Assembly: GCA_023382455.1 (NCBI GenBank)
Contig: JAHDVX010000026.1
Location: forward strand, 1-47,587
DNA length: 47,587 nt
Direction of reading: 5' to 3'
Source: Flavobacteriales bacterium
GTDB lineage: Bacteria > Bacteroidota > Bacteroidia > Flavobacteriales_F > PHOS-HE28
Position 1 is the first letter of the stretch. The number at the start of each line of letters is the position of its first letter. Of this stretch, positions 18,553 through 26,169 are shown one piece after another. Below the pieces are notes generated by a model. That model had not been told where the DNA came from. It did no database searches and worked only from the letters and a program-made list of their open reading frames with translations. Position numbers and translations under genes: made by a program.

Positions 18553-19236
18553 CTATTGATCGATCACGATCGACTCCGCGCTTGCCCCCAAGCTGGTGAG
18601 CAGGCCGCTGAGGTCCTGGACAAAACTCCGGGGGCCACAGATGTAGAAGTGCTGGTTGAAGTTCTGCACCAGGGTGATCAGGATGTTCCGGTCGATGCGC
18701 CGCTCGAGGAATCCGATCACGTGCTGCCTCGTGAAGATGTTGAGGAAGTTCTTGCCGAGCATCTTGCTGAGCTCCTCGTCCAGGATGATGTCGTCGGCGG
18801 TCTGGTTGGAACAGACCAAGGTGTTGCCCTCGATCTTCTTTTCCTTGTACAGGTCGCGCAGGATGGCGATGAACGGCGTCACACCGGTGCCCCCCGCAAA
18901 GAAGAAGCCCGGCCCCTTGTAGGTGATGGTGCCGAATGGGGCGCCGATCAACAGTCCGTCACCTCGCTGTGCCAAGCCCAGTTGCTGTGTAAGTCCCTTT
19001 CGCTCATCGTAGATCTTGATGATGAGTTCGAGGGTGCGGGAATTGTTCAGCGAGGTGAAGGTGAACTGGCCAGGCCGTTCATGCCAACCCGCGCGGTCCA
19101 ATGCCACCCAGGCCGCTTGGCCCGGTGTATAATGGTACCCCTTCGGCTTTTCCAAGGTGAAGCGCTTCACATTGTGGGTGATGAACGCCGAGTCCAGGAT
19201 CTTCACGGGAAACCGCGGGCGCAATGATTCTTCCAT
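18553..19236 (-). CDS. FNR-type flavin oxidoreductase
   Basis: 227 residues. N-terminal FAD-binding barrel with RPGQFTFTSLNN, the counterpart of the RxxS/T flavin motif, and a C-terminal NAD(P)-binding domain with FFFAGGTGVTPFIAILRDL. The end FYICGPRSFVQDLSGLL is typical of ferredoxin-NADP reductase-like folds. It lacks an iron-sulfur domain, so it probably passes electrons between a pyridine nucleotide and a separate carrier. It lies 51 bases downstream of yajQ on the same strand and may share its transcript. Confidence 0.9.
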   Translation of the reverse strand: MEESLRPRFPVKILDSAFITHNVKRFTLEKPKGYHYTPGQAAWVALDRAGWHERPGQFTFTSLNNSRTLELIIKIYDERKGLTQQLGLAQRGDGLLIGAPFGTITYKGPGFFFAGGTGVTPFIAILRDLYKEKKIEGNTLVCSNQTADDIILDEELSKMLGKNFLNIFTRQHVIGFLERRIDRNILITLVQNFNQHFYICGPRSFVQDLSGLLTSLGASAESIVIDQ

Positions 19237-19287
19237 GTATCGGCGTGAAATGGGCTGGAATGCGGTGATCTGGATGAATGGGGCCGC

Positions 19288-19779
19288 TCAACTCTTCATG
19301 TTGTCGAACTGCAGCGGCAATTCGAAATCCTCGCCCCTCACGCTGTTCATCACGGCTTGGAGGTCATCGATCTTCTTGCCGGTCACTCGCACGGTGTCGT
19401 CCATGATCTGGGCCTGCACCTTCAGGCCGGTGCCCTTGATGAACTTCACCACCTTCTTGGCTGTTTCCCGGTCGATCCCTTGTTTCACCTTCACGGTGCG
19501 GTAGAGCAGCTTGCCGCTGGGCACAGGTTCCTCGGACAGGTCAAAGCTCTTTACATCCACCTTCTGCTTGGTGCTGCGCTCCAGCAGGATGTTCAAGATG
19601 GCATCGAGCTTCAGGTGGTCTTCCGTGGAAAGCTTGATGGTGAGCGCCTTTCGGTCCAGTTCCACATTGCTGCTGGTTCCCCTCAGGTCGTACCGGTTCT
19701 CGATCTCCCGCTTGGCTGAATTCACGGCATTGTCCAGCAATTGCGGGTCCACTTTCGATAGGATGTCAAAACTTGCCAT
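19288..19779 (-). CDS. yajQ: YajQ-family nucleotide/cyclic-di-GMP-binding protein
   Basis: 163 residues, full length. It starts MASFDILSKVDPQLLDNAVN and ends ELPLQFDNMK, both hallmarks of the family. Two ferredoxin-like halves are present. Members bind RNA or nucleotides, and some bind cyclic-di-GMP and act as regulators; which applies here is unknown. A TAAACTTG octamer lies 19 bases upstream of the ATG. The reductase gene follows. Confidence 0.97.
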   Translation of the reverse strand: MASFDILSKVDPQLLDNAVNSAKREIENRYDLRGTSSNVELDRKALTIKLSTEDHLKLDAILNILLERSTKQKVDVKSFDLSEEPVPSGKLLYRTVKVKQGIDRETAKKVVKFIKGTGLKVQAQIMDDTVRVTGKKIDDLQAVMNSVRGEDFELPLQFDNMKS

Positions 19780-19798
19780 GGCGCGTCAGGTTCTTGGG

Positions 19799-19806
19799 CA
19801 AGTTTA
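19799..19806 (-). promoter_or_regulatory. -7-type promoter element for yajQ (TAAACTTG)
   Basis: TAAACTTG on the minus strand, 19 bases before the yajQ ATG, identical to the octamer before priA. Confidence 0.5.
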
Positions 19807-19877
19807 CCCATCAGCGGTTGAAAACGCCCCATGGGGCTTCTGGCCTTGATCCCAGGCCGGGAGCCGGCAGGTGCGCT

Positions 19878-20039
19878 TCAGCCGATCACTTCGGCCTGCG
19901 GATAGCGTGCTTTCCAGAACGCCAGTTTCTTCAGGTCGTTCAGCGTGATCACGGTGCGCTTGTCCAAACGGACCTTGATGGCGGTGATCCCTTGCTTCAC
20001 GGGCTGGCTCAGGATAATGGCCTTCTTCTTACGTGACAT
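19878..20039 (-). CDS. 53-residue basic protein of unknown function
   Basis: A short frame from the ATG at 20039 to a TGA at 19878-19880 encodes a lysine/arginine-rich protein that begins MSRKKKAIILSQPVKQG and ends RYPQAEVIG. The codon use is like its neighbours (G or C at third positions). The pattern is protein-like: a strand KVRLDKRTVITL followed by an amphipathic helix NDLKKLAFWKARYP. I do not recognise the family; the basic start suggests nucleic-acid binding, which is only a guess. It sits on the same strand as yajQ, about 100 bases upstream of it. Confidence 0.65.
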   Translation of the reverse strand: MSRKKKAIILSQPVKQGITAIKVRLDKRTVITLNDLKKLAFWKARYPQAEVIG

Positions 20040-20297
20040 GGCAATCGGTATTTTTCAACTACTCAGGCAAAAACGTGCCAAAACCGGCTCGCCCTGGGGG
20101 AACCTTGCCAATAACCAATAACGGCAGCCGCAAGTAAAAATCCGCGGTCGATCTGTCAGGTTTTTTTGGATTGAACAGGTCGGAGCATGTCGATAAAGCC
20201 TTGTTCTCGACTAAGTTCCGGTTGGCCTTAACCGGCCCAGCCGCTGTCGCATCGGTGTCGGGCCAATGAGGAAACCGCTTGTGGCAATGACCCAATG
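20040..20297. other. Intergenic region, AT-richer, no gene seen
   Basis: 258 bases with several A and T runs (for example a run of seven T near 20161). An open frame on the minus strand (78 codons) has no family look. Probably contains the promoter of the 53-residue gene, but I found no clear -7 octamer. Confidence 0.4.
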
Positions 20298-20333
20298 AAA
20301 AAGGTCCCGTAGCGGGCGCTACGGGACCTTTTT
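20298..20333. terminator. Bidirectional rho-independent terminator
   Basis: A perfect 16-bp stem (20298-20313 with 20318-20333) around a GGGC loop, with five A on the left and five T on the right included in the stem ends. It lies 22 bases past the stop of the T9SS cargo gene and can also act on the plus strand. Confidence 0.92.
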
Positions 20334-20354
20334 ACAAGGCTTGTTGGTCCTTCC

Positions 20355-22049
20355 TTACTTGGCCAGAGAAACCCGGAAGCTGGAGCGGGCCCCGCTTTCG
20401 AAGGTCACATGGAAGGTGTAAAGGCCGGACTTGAGGTTGCCGAGGTCCATGGAGAGGATGTTGTTGCCACCCACGCTCACTTGACGGTCCAGCACCTTGG
20501 CGCCCTTGGTATCCATCACCTGCACGGTGGCCTTGCCGGTCTGGCCAGCCATCGGGATGCTGATCATGGAATTGGTGGGGTTGGGGTACGGGGTGAGTTC
20601 AACCACATTGTTCTCGTTGATGCCCACGCTGGCACTGCTCATCTTCACGCCCAAGGCAGGCACTTCGCCGGTGTTCCAGCCGGAGCTCCACGTGTCATCC
20701 AAGTGGAGGAAGGTGGATACCTGGTCGGTTTGGATGCCGGTTTCATCGTAGTTGAGCGAGTTGGTGTGGCCCAGGTACACGGTGGCGTCCGAAGAAGCCA
20801 CGCAGAACAGGTAGTTCTTGTTGTCCTCCAGCACGGTCTCTTCAAAGAAGGGGATGTAGACCACCTCGCCGGCCTGCAGGGAGTCCGTGTAGGCGAATTC
20901 GCCGGTCATGATCTCGGAAGCCGCAGTGATGTCGATGCCGCTTTGGGTGAAGGTGCCTTCAGCCTCGAAGATGCCTGCGTTGAGCACTTGGCCTGCGATG
21001 TTCGCCGAAGAACCCCGGAGGGCCGCGGCGTAAATACCGTCGGCACGAAGGCGGCTGGCATGCGGGGAGGAGAAATAGGCGCAGATGCCGTAGGACTGGA
21101 AGGGGTCCGACGGACGGAAGAATGCGATCTGCTCCGGCAGGCCCGTACCATCCAAGGGGGAGTAGGACAGCAGGGAGTCAAAGGATGCGGAGGTGGTGTA
21201 AGTGTTGTCATCGGGGAACTGGTCAGCAGCACCGAGGTCGGCGGTGTAGGCCAGCTCATAGCGACCCGAGTAGCCGCTGGATTGGTTGAAGTCCGGCAGG
21301 GCGATGAAAACACTGTCCCCGGGGTTGATGGTGTTCGGGCTGGAGGTCTCGTTATACACCGGATTGCCGCCCGAGGTGATCGTGGCGTTGAGGGTGACGT
21401 TGCTCTGGGCGGCGCTGCCGAAGTTGTACACCCAAGCGCCGAGTTGCACCATATAGTTGTCGTCCGCCGTGGAAACCAAGGCCGGGCGTGCCGCCATGGT
21501 GGGCACCAAGGTGCGGGCATTCTTCATCGACAGGTTGTCCGGGAACATGTCCTGCACCGAGCCGATCAGCATTTCCACGTTGCCGGCCACCACTTCGTCA
21601 TGGATCAAGGCGCCACCGGCTTGGGAGATCATCACCACGGGAACCGAAACGTTGGGGCCGTCGTCCCCCGCAGCCATCCCAACCGGGGCACCCGGCGCAT
21701 TGTTCACGATCACCACGCCCACGGCACCGGCTTGTTGAGCATTGTACGCCTTGGTTCCGAACTGGCAAGATCCGCGGTACACGATGGCGATCTTGCCAGC
21801 GACATCAACACCGTTCACCAACGGGTTGCAGCCAAGCGTATCAGCGGCTGTTCCGTCATCTACGATGACCGCCATCGCTTGTACCCGGTTGGCGGGGATG
21901 CTCATGTCCGGGAGCATCCCCCAGTCGTCGGCCATATTGAATTCCAAGGGGCCGGCTACGCTGGCCGGTTGAAGCACGTAAGTGGCAATCTGGCCATAGG
22001 AGGCCATGCCGACCAGCGCGATTGCACAGGTGAGTAGGGTTTTCTTCAT
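20355..22049 (-). CDS. T9SS-exported protein with PA domain
   Basis: 564 residues. Signal peptide 1-20 (MKKTLLTCAIALVGMASYGQ). Residues about 60-165 form a protease-associated (PA) domain: NPLVNGVDVAGKIAIVYRGS, then AGAVGVVIVNN. A long beta-rich part follows, probably receptor/adhesin-like. The last 80 residues are a type A T9SS sorting domain (LTPYPNPTNSMISIPM, then LKSGLYTFHV), which directs export and cell-surface attachment. No protease catalytic domain is seen, so the PA domain may serve binding. It has the best-formed promoter of the window and a strong terminator, so it is probably transcribed alone. Confidence 0.93.
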   Translation of the reverse strand: MKKTLLTCAIALVGMASYGQIATYVLQPASVAGPLEFNMADDWGMLPDMSIPANRVQAMAVIVDDGTAADTLGCNPLVNGVDVAGKIAIVYRGSCQFGTKAYNAQQAGAVGVVIVNNAPGAPVGMAAGDDGPNVSVPVVMISQAGGALIHDEVVAGNVEMLIGSVQDMFPDNLSMKNARTLVPTMAARPALVSTADDNYMVQLGAWVYNFGSAAQSNVTLNATITSGGNPVYNETSSPNTINPGDSVFIALPDFNQSSGYSGRYELAYTADLGAADQFPDDNTYTTSASFDSLLSYSPLDGTGLPEQIAFFRPSDPFQSYGICAYFSSPHASRLRADGIYAAALRGSSANIAGQVLNAGIFEAEGTFTQSGIDITAASEIMTGEFAYTDSLQAGEVVYIPFFEETVLEDNKNYLFCVASSDATVYLGHTNSLNYDETGIQTDQVSTFLHLDDTWSSGWNTGEVPALGVKMSSASVGINENNVVELTPYPNPTNSMISIPMAGQTGKATVQVMDTKGAKVLDRQVSVGGNNILSMDLGNLKSGLYTFHVTFESGARSSFRVSLAK

Positions 22050-22105
22050 GGTGTTTGGGGTTTTGATTTAATGGTCGGACCCCCAAGGGCGGGGTCGGCT
22101 TGTGC

Positions 22106-22137
22106 CAAAATTAGCCACAATCCTTCAGGCTTCCAAA
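22106..22137 (-). promoter_or_regulatory. Bacteroidota promoter: -33 TTTG, 20-base gap, -7 TAATTTTG
   Basis: On the minus strand, TTTG (22134-22137) is followed after 20 bases by TAATTTTG (22106-22113), a match to the TTTG/TAnnTTTG promoter of Bacteroidota with correct spacing. The ATG of the cargo gene lies 57 bases beyond. It is the only site in the window with both boxes at the expected distance. Confidence 0.8.
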
Positions 22138-22156
22138 CCGGCAAGCAAGCACCGGC

Positions 22157-22903
22157 CTATAGCCACCCGTTCAGGCGGTAATAGGCCAATGCCGTGTACT
22201 CACGCAGGCAGGTGATCTCCAGGATGAGCCGGTTCCAGAGATCATAGCGCAGTGCGGTACTTGCGGAGATGTCCGGAACGTAGGGCCGCCCACCAAGCCG
22301 TTCATGGTCGTAGCGGAGGTCGTCAAACAGGGCATGGTCGAAGGCGGGTGCCCCGGCAATGTGGGTGAAGCCCACCTTGCGGAACGTGAGCAGTGCCCTG
22401 TAGGTGTGTTCCGGCGAGGTGACCAGCGCGATGGAGCGGTCCAGGCTCTCCGCCAGTGCTTGTGCCGCATCCAAGGCCTGTTCCCGCGTGTTGCGCCCGT
22501 GCATCAGCAAGGTGATCCGTGCCGATGCCACGCCCTTCGTGGCCAGTTCAGCCACCATGGCATCGGCCAAACCGGTGTCGGCAGGCAGCAGGAGCACCAC
22601 CTCCGCGGCGGGTGACCGGGCCGCCCAGCGGGCGGCCACATCGCAGCGCATCAGCTCCGGACCGGAGGGCATCCCGCTGCCGGAAAGGACCAGGATCAGC
22701 TCAGGTGTTCCTTCGGCCAGGCCGCCCGCCGTGCCCAGCCATCGGTGGGCGTGGAAGGGCACGCTGGTGAAGGCCAGCATGATCATCACCAGGGCGATGG
22801 TGCCGGTGGCCAGAAGGAAGCGGCGGAACCAGCGCAAGGAACCCTTGCGTGCGGCATGGAAGTCCATTCGTGTGCACGTTACCTGCTGCCATAAGCCGTT
22901 CAT
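22157..22903 (-). CDS. YdcF/SanA-type DUF218 membrane protein
   Basis: 248 residues. One membrane helix (about 27-48) precedes a DUF218 domain. Family marks are LILVLSGSGMPSGPELMRCDVAARW, where the start of the domain normally reads xVLGGG/xGxxSxER, then GRNTREQALDAA and IALVTSPEHTYRALLTFRKVG. Members (ElyC, SanA, YdcF) act at the envelope, some in peptidoglycan or barrier functions. The ATG at 22903 is used; one at 22867 is an alternative that would shorten only the cytosolic lead. It lies 60 bases downstream of the twin-motif lipoprotein gene on the same strand. Confidence 0.88.
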   Translation of the reverse strand: MNGLWQQVTCTRMDFHAARKGSLRWFRRFLLATGTIALVMIMLAFTSVPFHAHRWLGTAGGLAEGTPELILVLSGSGMPSGPELMRCDVAARWAARSPAAEVVLLLPADTGLADAMVAELATKGVASARITLLMHGRNTREQALDAAQALAESLDRSIALVTSPEHTYRALLTFRKVGFTHIAGAPAFDHALFDDLRYDHERLGGRPYVPDISASTALRYDLWNRLILEITCLREYTALAYYRLNGWL

Positions 22904-22963
22904 CGGTGTTGGCCGACGCCGTTGCGTGGAGTCGGCGACCAGGCGGATATAGAGGAGTGTTGC

Positions 22964-23395
22964 TCAAGGCAAGGGGCTGCCCACGGGAACCGCGCAATCA
23001 TGTCCCGGTTCGCCGTGCGGCGGGTTGATCTTGCCGCTGTTGCCGCTCTTCGGATTGGCCGGTGGAATAGTGGGCCCGGCCGCAGGTGCATCCAGCGTGA
23101 TCGGTGTGGTGGCCGATGCAGCCGGTGCACTGCCGTCCAAGGGAGCTCCAACCGGAATGTCACAGCGGTGACCGGGCTCGCCATGCGGTGGATTGAGCTG
23201 CGCCACGGCATTGGCCGGAGCCGTGGGGGCGGAAGGTGCTTGGGACGAGGTCGACGGGGCCGTGGATTCCGCATCGACCACCGATGGTGCCGTCCCTGTC
23301 GGCACGGGCGGGGCTGCTGGGCCTTCAGAGGAGGTGCAGGCTACGAACAGTAGCGCCATGGCCAAAGTCGAAAAGTGCAAGGGGTGAATTTTCAT
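22964..23395 (-). CDS. Pro/Ala-rich lipoprotein with two His/Cys motifs
   Basis: 143 residues. Lipoprotein signal with lipobox FVAC (Cys20). The rest is a low-complexity Pro/Ala/Ser/Thr chain that carries the same motif twice: NPPHGEPGHRCDIPVGAPL (about residues 68-86) and NPPHGEPGHDCAVPVGSPL (near the C-terminus). Each motif has two His and one Cys in fixed spacing, suggesting metal or cofactor binding. I recall similar motifs in uncharacterised Bacteroidota lipoproteins, but no function. A TAAGTTTG octamer lies 34 bases upstream. Confidence 0.85.
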   Translation of the reverse strand: MKIHPLHFSTLAMALLFVACTSSEGPAAPPVPTGTAPSVVDAESTAPSTSSQAPSAPTAPANAVAQLNPPHGEPGHRCDIPVGAPLDGSAPAASATTPITLDAPAAGPTIPPANPKSGNSGKINPPHGEPGHDCAVPVGSPLP

Positions 23396-23429
23396 GAGGA
23401 GCCGACGTTCATCGTGGTATTGGGTTGGG

Positions 23430-23437
23430 CAAACTTA
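23430..23437 (-). promoter_or_regulatory. -7-type promoter element (TAAGTTTG)
   Basis: TAAGTTTG on the minus strand matches TAnnTTTG exactly and is 34 bases before the ATG of the twin-motif lipoprotein. Confidence 0.6.
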
Positions 23438-23479
23438 TCCCTCAAATGCTCCCCGGGGCAGGAAACGGTTTTCCATGGC

Positions 23480-23734
23480 TCAGTGGCGGAACCGTACGAA
23501 TAGGCGCCCATGGTTGTCACGGTCCTTGTCGATGCGGTGGTAGGTGCGTTTCACCTCAGGCTGTTGCAGAAAGCGGAGCACCTTCTTCTTCAGCTGCCCG
23601 CTGCCCTTGCCGGGGATGATCTCCAGCAGGTCGATGCGGCGTTCGGTGCAGAAATCCATGGCTTCCCGCAGCGCATGGTCGATCTCCTCACCGCGGTTGA
23701 AGATGTCGTGCAGGTCCAGCTTGTGCTTGCTCAT
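23480..23734 (-). CDS. Small Smr-domain protein
   Basis: 84 residues from the ATG at 23734. A stand-alone Smr domain, the type found at the C-terminus of MutS2. It starts MSKHKLDLHD (the LDLHG motif) and has IIPGKGSGQLKKKV (the GKG motif). Smr domains bind or nick branched DNA or cleave RNA; stand-alone ones are poorly defined. The start overlaps the stop of the DUF523 gene by 4 bases (ATGA), so the genes are coupled. Confidence 0.9.
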   Translation of the reverse strand: MSKHKLDLHDIFNRGEEIDHALREAMDFCTERRIDLLEIIPGKGSGQLKKKVLRFLQQPEVKRTYHRIDKDRDNHGRLFVRFRH

Positions 23735-24372
23735 GGCCGGGCGAAATACTCCTGATACCACTCCTTTTCCCAGTGATCGCGCTCTTCCTCGAGCAGTTGT
23801 GTGCCGTCGATCAAGTCCCGTAGCATCCGCAAGGAGCGGTCGTCGCGTTGGGAGATCACCGGGATGCCCGCACGGATCAACGCGGCCGCCGCCACACCCG
23901 GTCCCTGCTGGTACACCTTGTCCGCCGCGAAGCGCGAGCCGAGGTAGGTGACCGTGCTGCCGCAGGCGCCGCTGATGTCCATGAGGATCGCGAGGTCCAC
24001 TTTCTCACGCAGTGCACGGTCGCGCATCTCGTACGCGGCCTTCACCATGCCGGCGGTCCAATCGGTGCCGTCTTCGGCCAAGGAGCGCGCCTTGCCGTCC
24101 AGCACGTCGAAGCCGTTGCCGCCGTGGTTGTCCGGCGTCAGGCGCGGGGTGCCGAAGGAGAAGTGCTCCGGACAGAATTTGACGATCCGCACCTCGGGCC
24201 GAACAAGCCATGATCGCAGACCGGTGTGGTCGCCGTTGGTGCTGCCATCCACACCGCATCCCACGCCGCCCAGGCAGGCGCTCATCATCACCACCAACGG
24301 CTGCTCGGCCGTGGGGCGCGGGCGTTGGAAGAAGGCAGCACTGGGCAGGTGGGCGGGGCGAGCCGTGGTCAT
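23731..24372 (-). CDS. DUF523-family (TudS-like) protein
   Basis: 213 residues. The core begins MMSACLGGVGCGVDGSTNG and has a later Cys in ILMDISGACGSTVTYLGSR. DUF523 includes the thiouracil desulfurase TudS, where three cysteines hold a [4Fe-4S] cluster; three cysteines at matching places are present here. Activity here is unproven. An N-terminal extension of about 28 residues precedes the core; a start at the MM would give the usual length. It overlaps the Smr gene by 4 bases and begins 16 bases after the serine hydrolase stop. Confidence 0.85.
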   Translation of the reverse strand: MTTARPAHLPSAAFFQRPRPTAEQPLVVMMSACLGGVGCGVDGSTNGDHTGLRSWLVRPEVRIVKFCPEHFSFGTPRLTPDNHGGNGFDVLDGKARSLAEDGTDWTAGMVKAAYEMRDRALREKVDLAILMDISGACGSTVTYLGSRFAADKVYQQGPGVAAAALIRAGIPVISQRDDRSLRMLRDLIDGTQLLEEERDHWEKEWYQEYFARP

Positions 24373-24388
24373 GCCCTGTAAAGTTCGT

Positions 24389-26050
24389 TCACTTCACCCG
24401 CTTGCCCTCCATTTCCTTGCCTTGCCGGAAGGTCAACCGGTCAACGACGCCTTGTGCGTCGGGGTGGAAGGTGATGGTGGCATCCACCACGGTGAGGAAG
24501 AACTCGTTCGGCGCGGAACCGAACACCTCAAGCTCCTGCTGGCCGGTGGGGCGCAGGAAGAAGCGATCACCCTCAGCGCGGAAAGTGAGGGTGAATCCGG
24601 GGGCCAGCTCGTATTCGCCCACGTAGGGCAACAGGTCGGCGTTGTGCAGGGCAATGGCCGTGCGCGTCGGGAGCGGTTCATCGGTCAGGGTCATGGGGTC
24701 ATCGCCCTGGCGGGTCTGCAACCGGGCGCCAGTCACTTTGCCATCGCTACGCTGAAAGGTGATGTTGATCACATCGCCGACATAGCGGAACCGATCGTTG
24801 CCCAGGTATTGCAAGCGGAAACGTTTGCCACCCTCGCGCTGCGCGTGCAGGCCGTCGCCATCGCTGGTGATGTAGCGCGTCACGCCCTGTTCGCTCCGGT
24901 ACACACCGGCATAGGCCCGTGCTTGTTCCGCCGTGAGCGGCACCTCCTGCCCACCGTACGGCTTGCCCAAGGCGATCGCCGCCAACTCGGGCGCCAAGCT
25001 GTGGGCATCGGCCGATTCACGGTTCACCAGCACCACCACGAGAATATCCTCCTTGGGCAGGTAGATCATATTGCTGGTAGCCCCGTTGATGCCACCGCTG
25101 TGCTCCCGCGTGGGGCTGCCCTGCACGTTCTGGAACATCCAGCCGTAGCCATAGCCGCAGGCCGTGTCATTGGCCAGGACGAACGACGTGAAGGCCTGAT
25201 CACGGAATTGTGCCGGTAACAGGTCGCCTTTTTGCACGGCCGTGTTCCATTTCCACAGGTCCTCCACGGTGCTGCGGATCGACCCCGCGCCGCGCGGCCA
25301 GGTGAGGCTCACCGGCAATGCCGGCACCCAGCTTTCACCTTCGGGTTGGTAGCCCAGGCCGGGTTCATGGGCCAGGAAGTTGTCATCCAGTGCCGCACTG
25401 GAGGAGGCCATGCCCGCCGGCCGCAGCAAATGCTCCGCCACGTGGTCCGACCAGGATCGGCCCGAGACTTTCTCCATGATCGCCGTGAGCAGGATGTAGC
25501 CGCTGTTGCTGTAGTTCCACTTCGTGCCGGGCTTGAACTCCAGCGGCAGGTCCCTGAACATCTTGATCTCGGCCTCCAGGCTCACCGGTTCCGCAAAAGC
25601 CTCGGGGCTGTACGTGGGCAGGTCCGTGAAATTGGGGATGCCGGAGGTGTGGGTGAGCAGGTGCTCGATCGTGATGGGATGGTCCTTCCGGGGGAAGTCC
25701 ACGTAGCGCTGGATCTCGTCGGTGAGCTTCAGCTTCCCTTGGTCGGCCAGTTGCAGGATGGCCACCGCGGTGAACTGTTTCGTGATGCTGCCGATGCGGA
25801 ATTGGCTGGCGGTGGTCAACGGCTTGTTCGCCGCCACATCGGCCATGCCCAGCGCGCGTTCGTACAGGATGCGGTCGCCTTGTGCCACCAGCACCACGCC
25901 ACCGGGCGCATCGGCGGTGAAGTGTTCGGCCAGCACCGCATCCATGCGGGCGGTGAGCGCGGTGTCGGCTTGCGCGGTTGCTGCAGGGGTCCATGAAAGG
26001 GCCAGGAACAGGGCTGCTCCCGTGCCAAAGCGGGTGAGATCGATCTGCAT
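24389..26050 (-). CDS. Serine hydrolase, beta-lactamase/PBP family
   Basis: 553 residues. Signal peptide 1-27, so periplasmic or exported. The catalytic domain has the SxxK box SITK, the YxN box YSN in WNYSNSGYILL, and an HxG-type box in EHSGG. The C-terminal part (about 390-553) is a beta-rich lipocalin-like domain seen in class C-like hydrolases (for example VYRSEQGVTRYI). Likely a D-Ala peptidase or esterase-type enzyme; the substrate cannot be told. The start at 26050 is chosen for the signal peptide; the frame stays open upstream into unrelated sequence. Confidence 0.92.
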   Translation of the reverse strand: MQIDLTRFGTGAALFLALSWTPAATAQADTALTARMDAVLAEHFTADAPGGVVLVAQGDRILYERALGMADVAANKPLTTASQFRIGSITKQFTAVAILQLADQGKLKLTDEIQRYVDFPRKDHPITIEHLLTHTSGIPNFTDLPTYSPEAFAEPVSLEAEIKMFRDLPLEFKPGTKWNYSNSGYILLTAIMEKVSGRSWSDHVAEHLLRPAGMASSSAALDDNFLAHEPGLGYQPEGESWVPALPVSLTWPRGAGSIRSTVEDLWKWNTAVQKGDLLPAQFRDQAFTSFVLANDTACGYGYGWMFQNVQGSPTREHSGGINGATSNMIYLPKEDILVVVLVNRESADAHSLAPELAAIALGKPYGGQEVPLTAEQARAYAGVYRSEQGVTRYITSDGDGLHAQREGGKRFRLQYLGNDRFRYVGDVINITFQRSDGKVTGARLQTRQGDDPMTLTDEPLPTRTAIALHNADLLPYVGEYELAPGFTLTFRAEGDRFFLRPTGQQELEVFGSAPNEFFLTVVDATITFHPDAQGVVDRLTFRQGKEMEGKRVK

Positions 26051-26169
26051 GCACCTATGACGCCTTTTGCGGATGCACCGGTTACAACAGCGCTTGGGAT
26101 AGGCCGGTTGCGGGGTCGTACGGTCGGGCCGATCGCCGTGCCATGCGCGCCTGTGGGCCGCACCCGGGT

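Noticed and set aside
20059-20295. Minus-strand frame of 78 codons upstream of the 53-residue gene
   Set aside because: Mixed composition without a domain, A/T runs in the DNA and no promoter octamer; treated as non-coding.
20409-22037. A 542-codon open frame opposite the T9SS cargo gene
   Set aside because: The minus-strand gene has a signal peptide, PA and sorting domains, a promoter and a terminator; the opposite frame has none.
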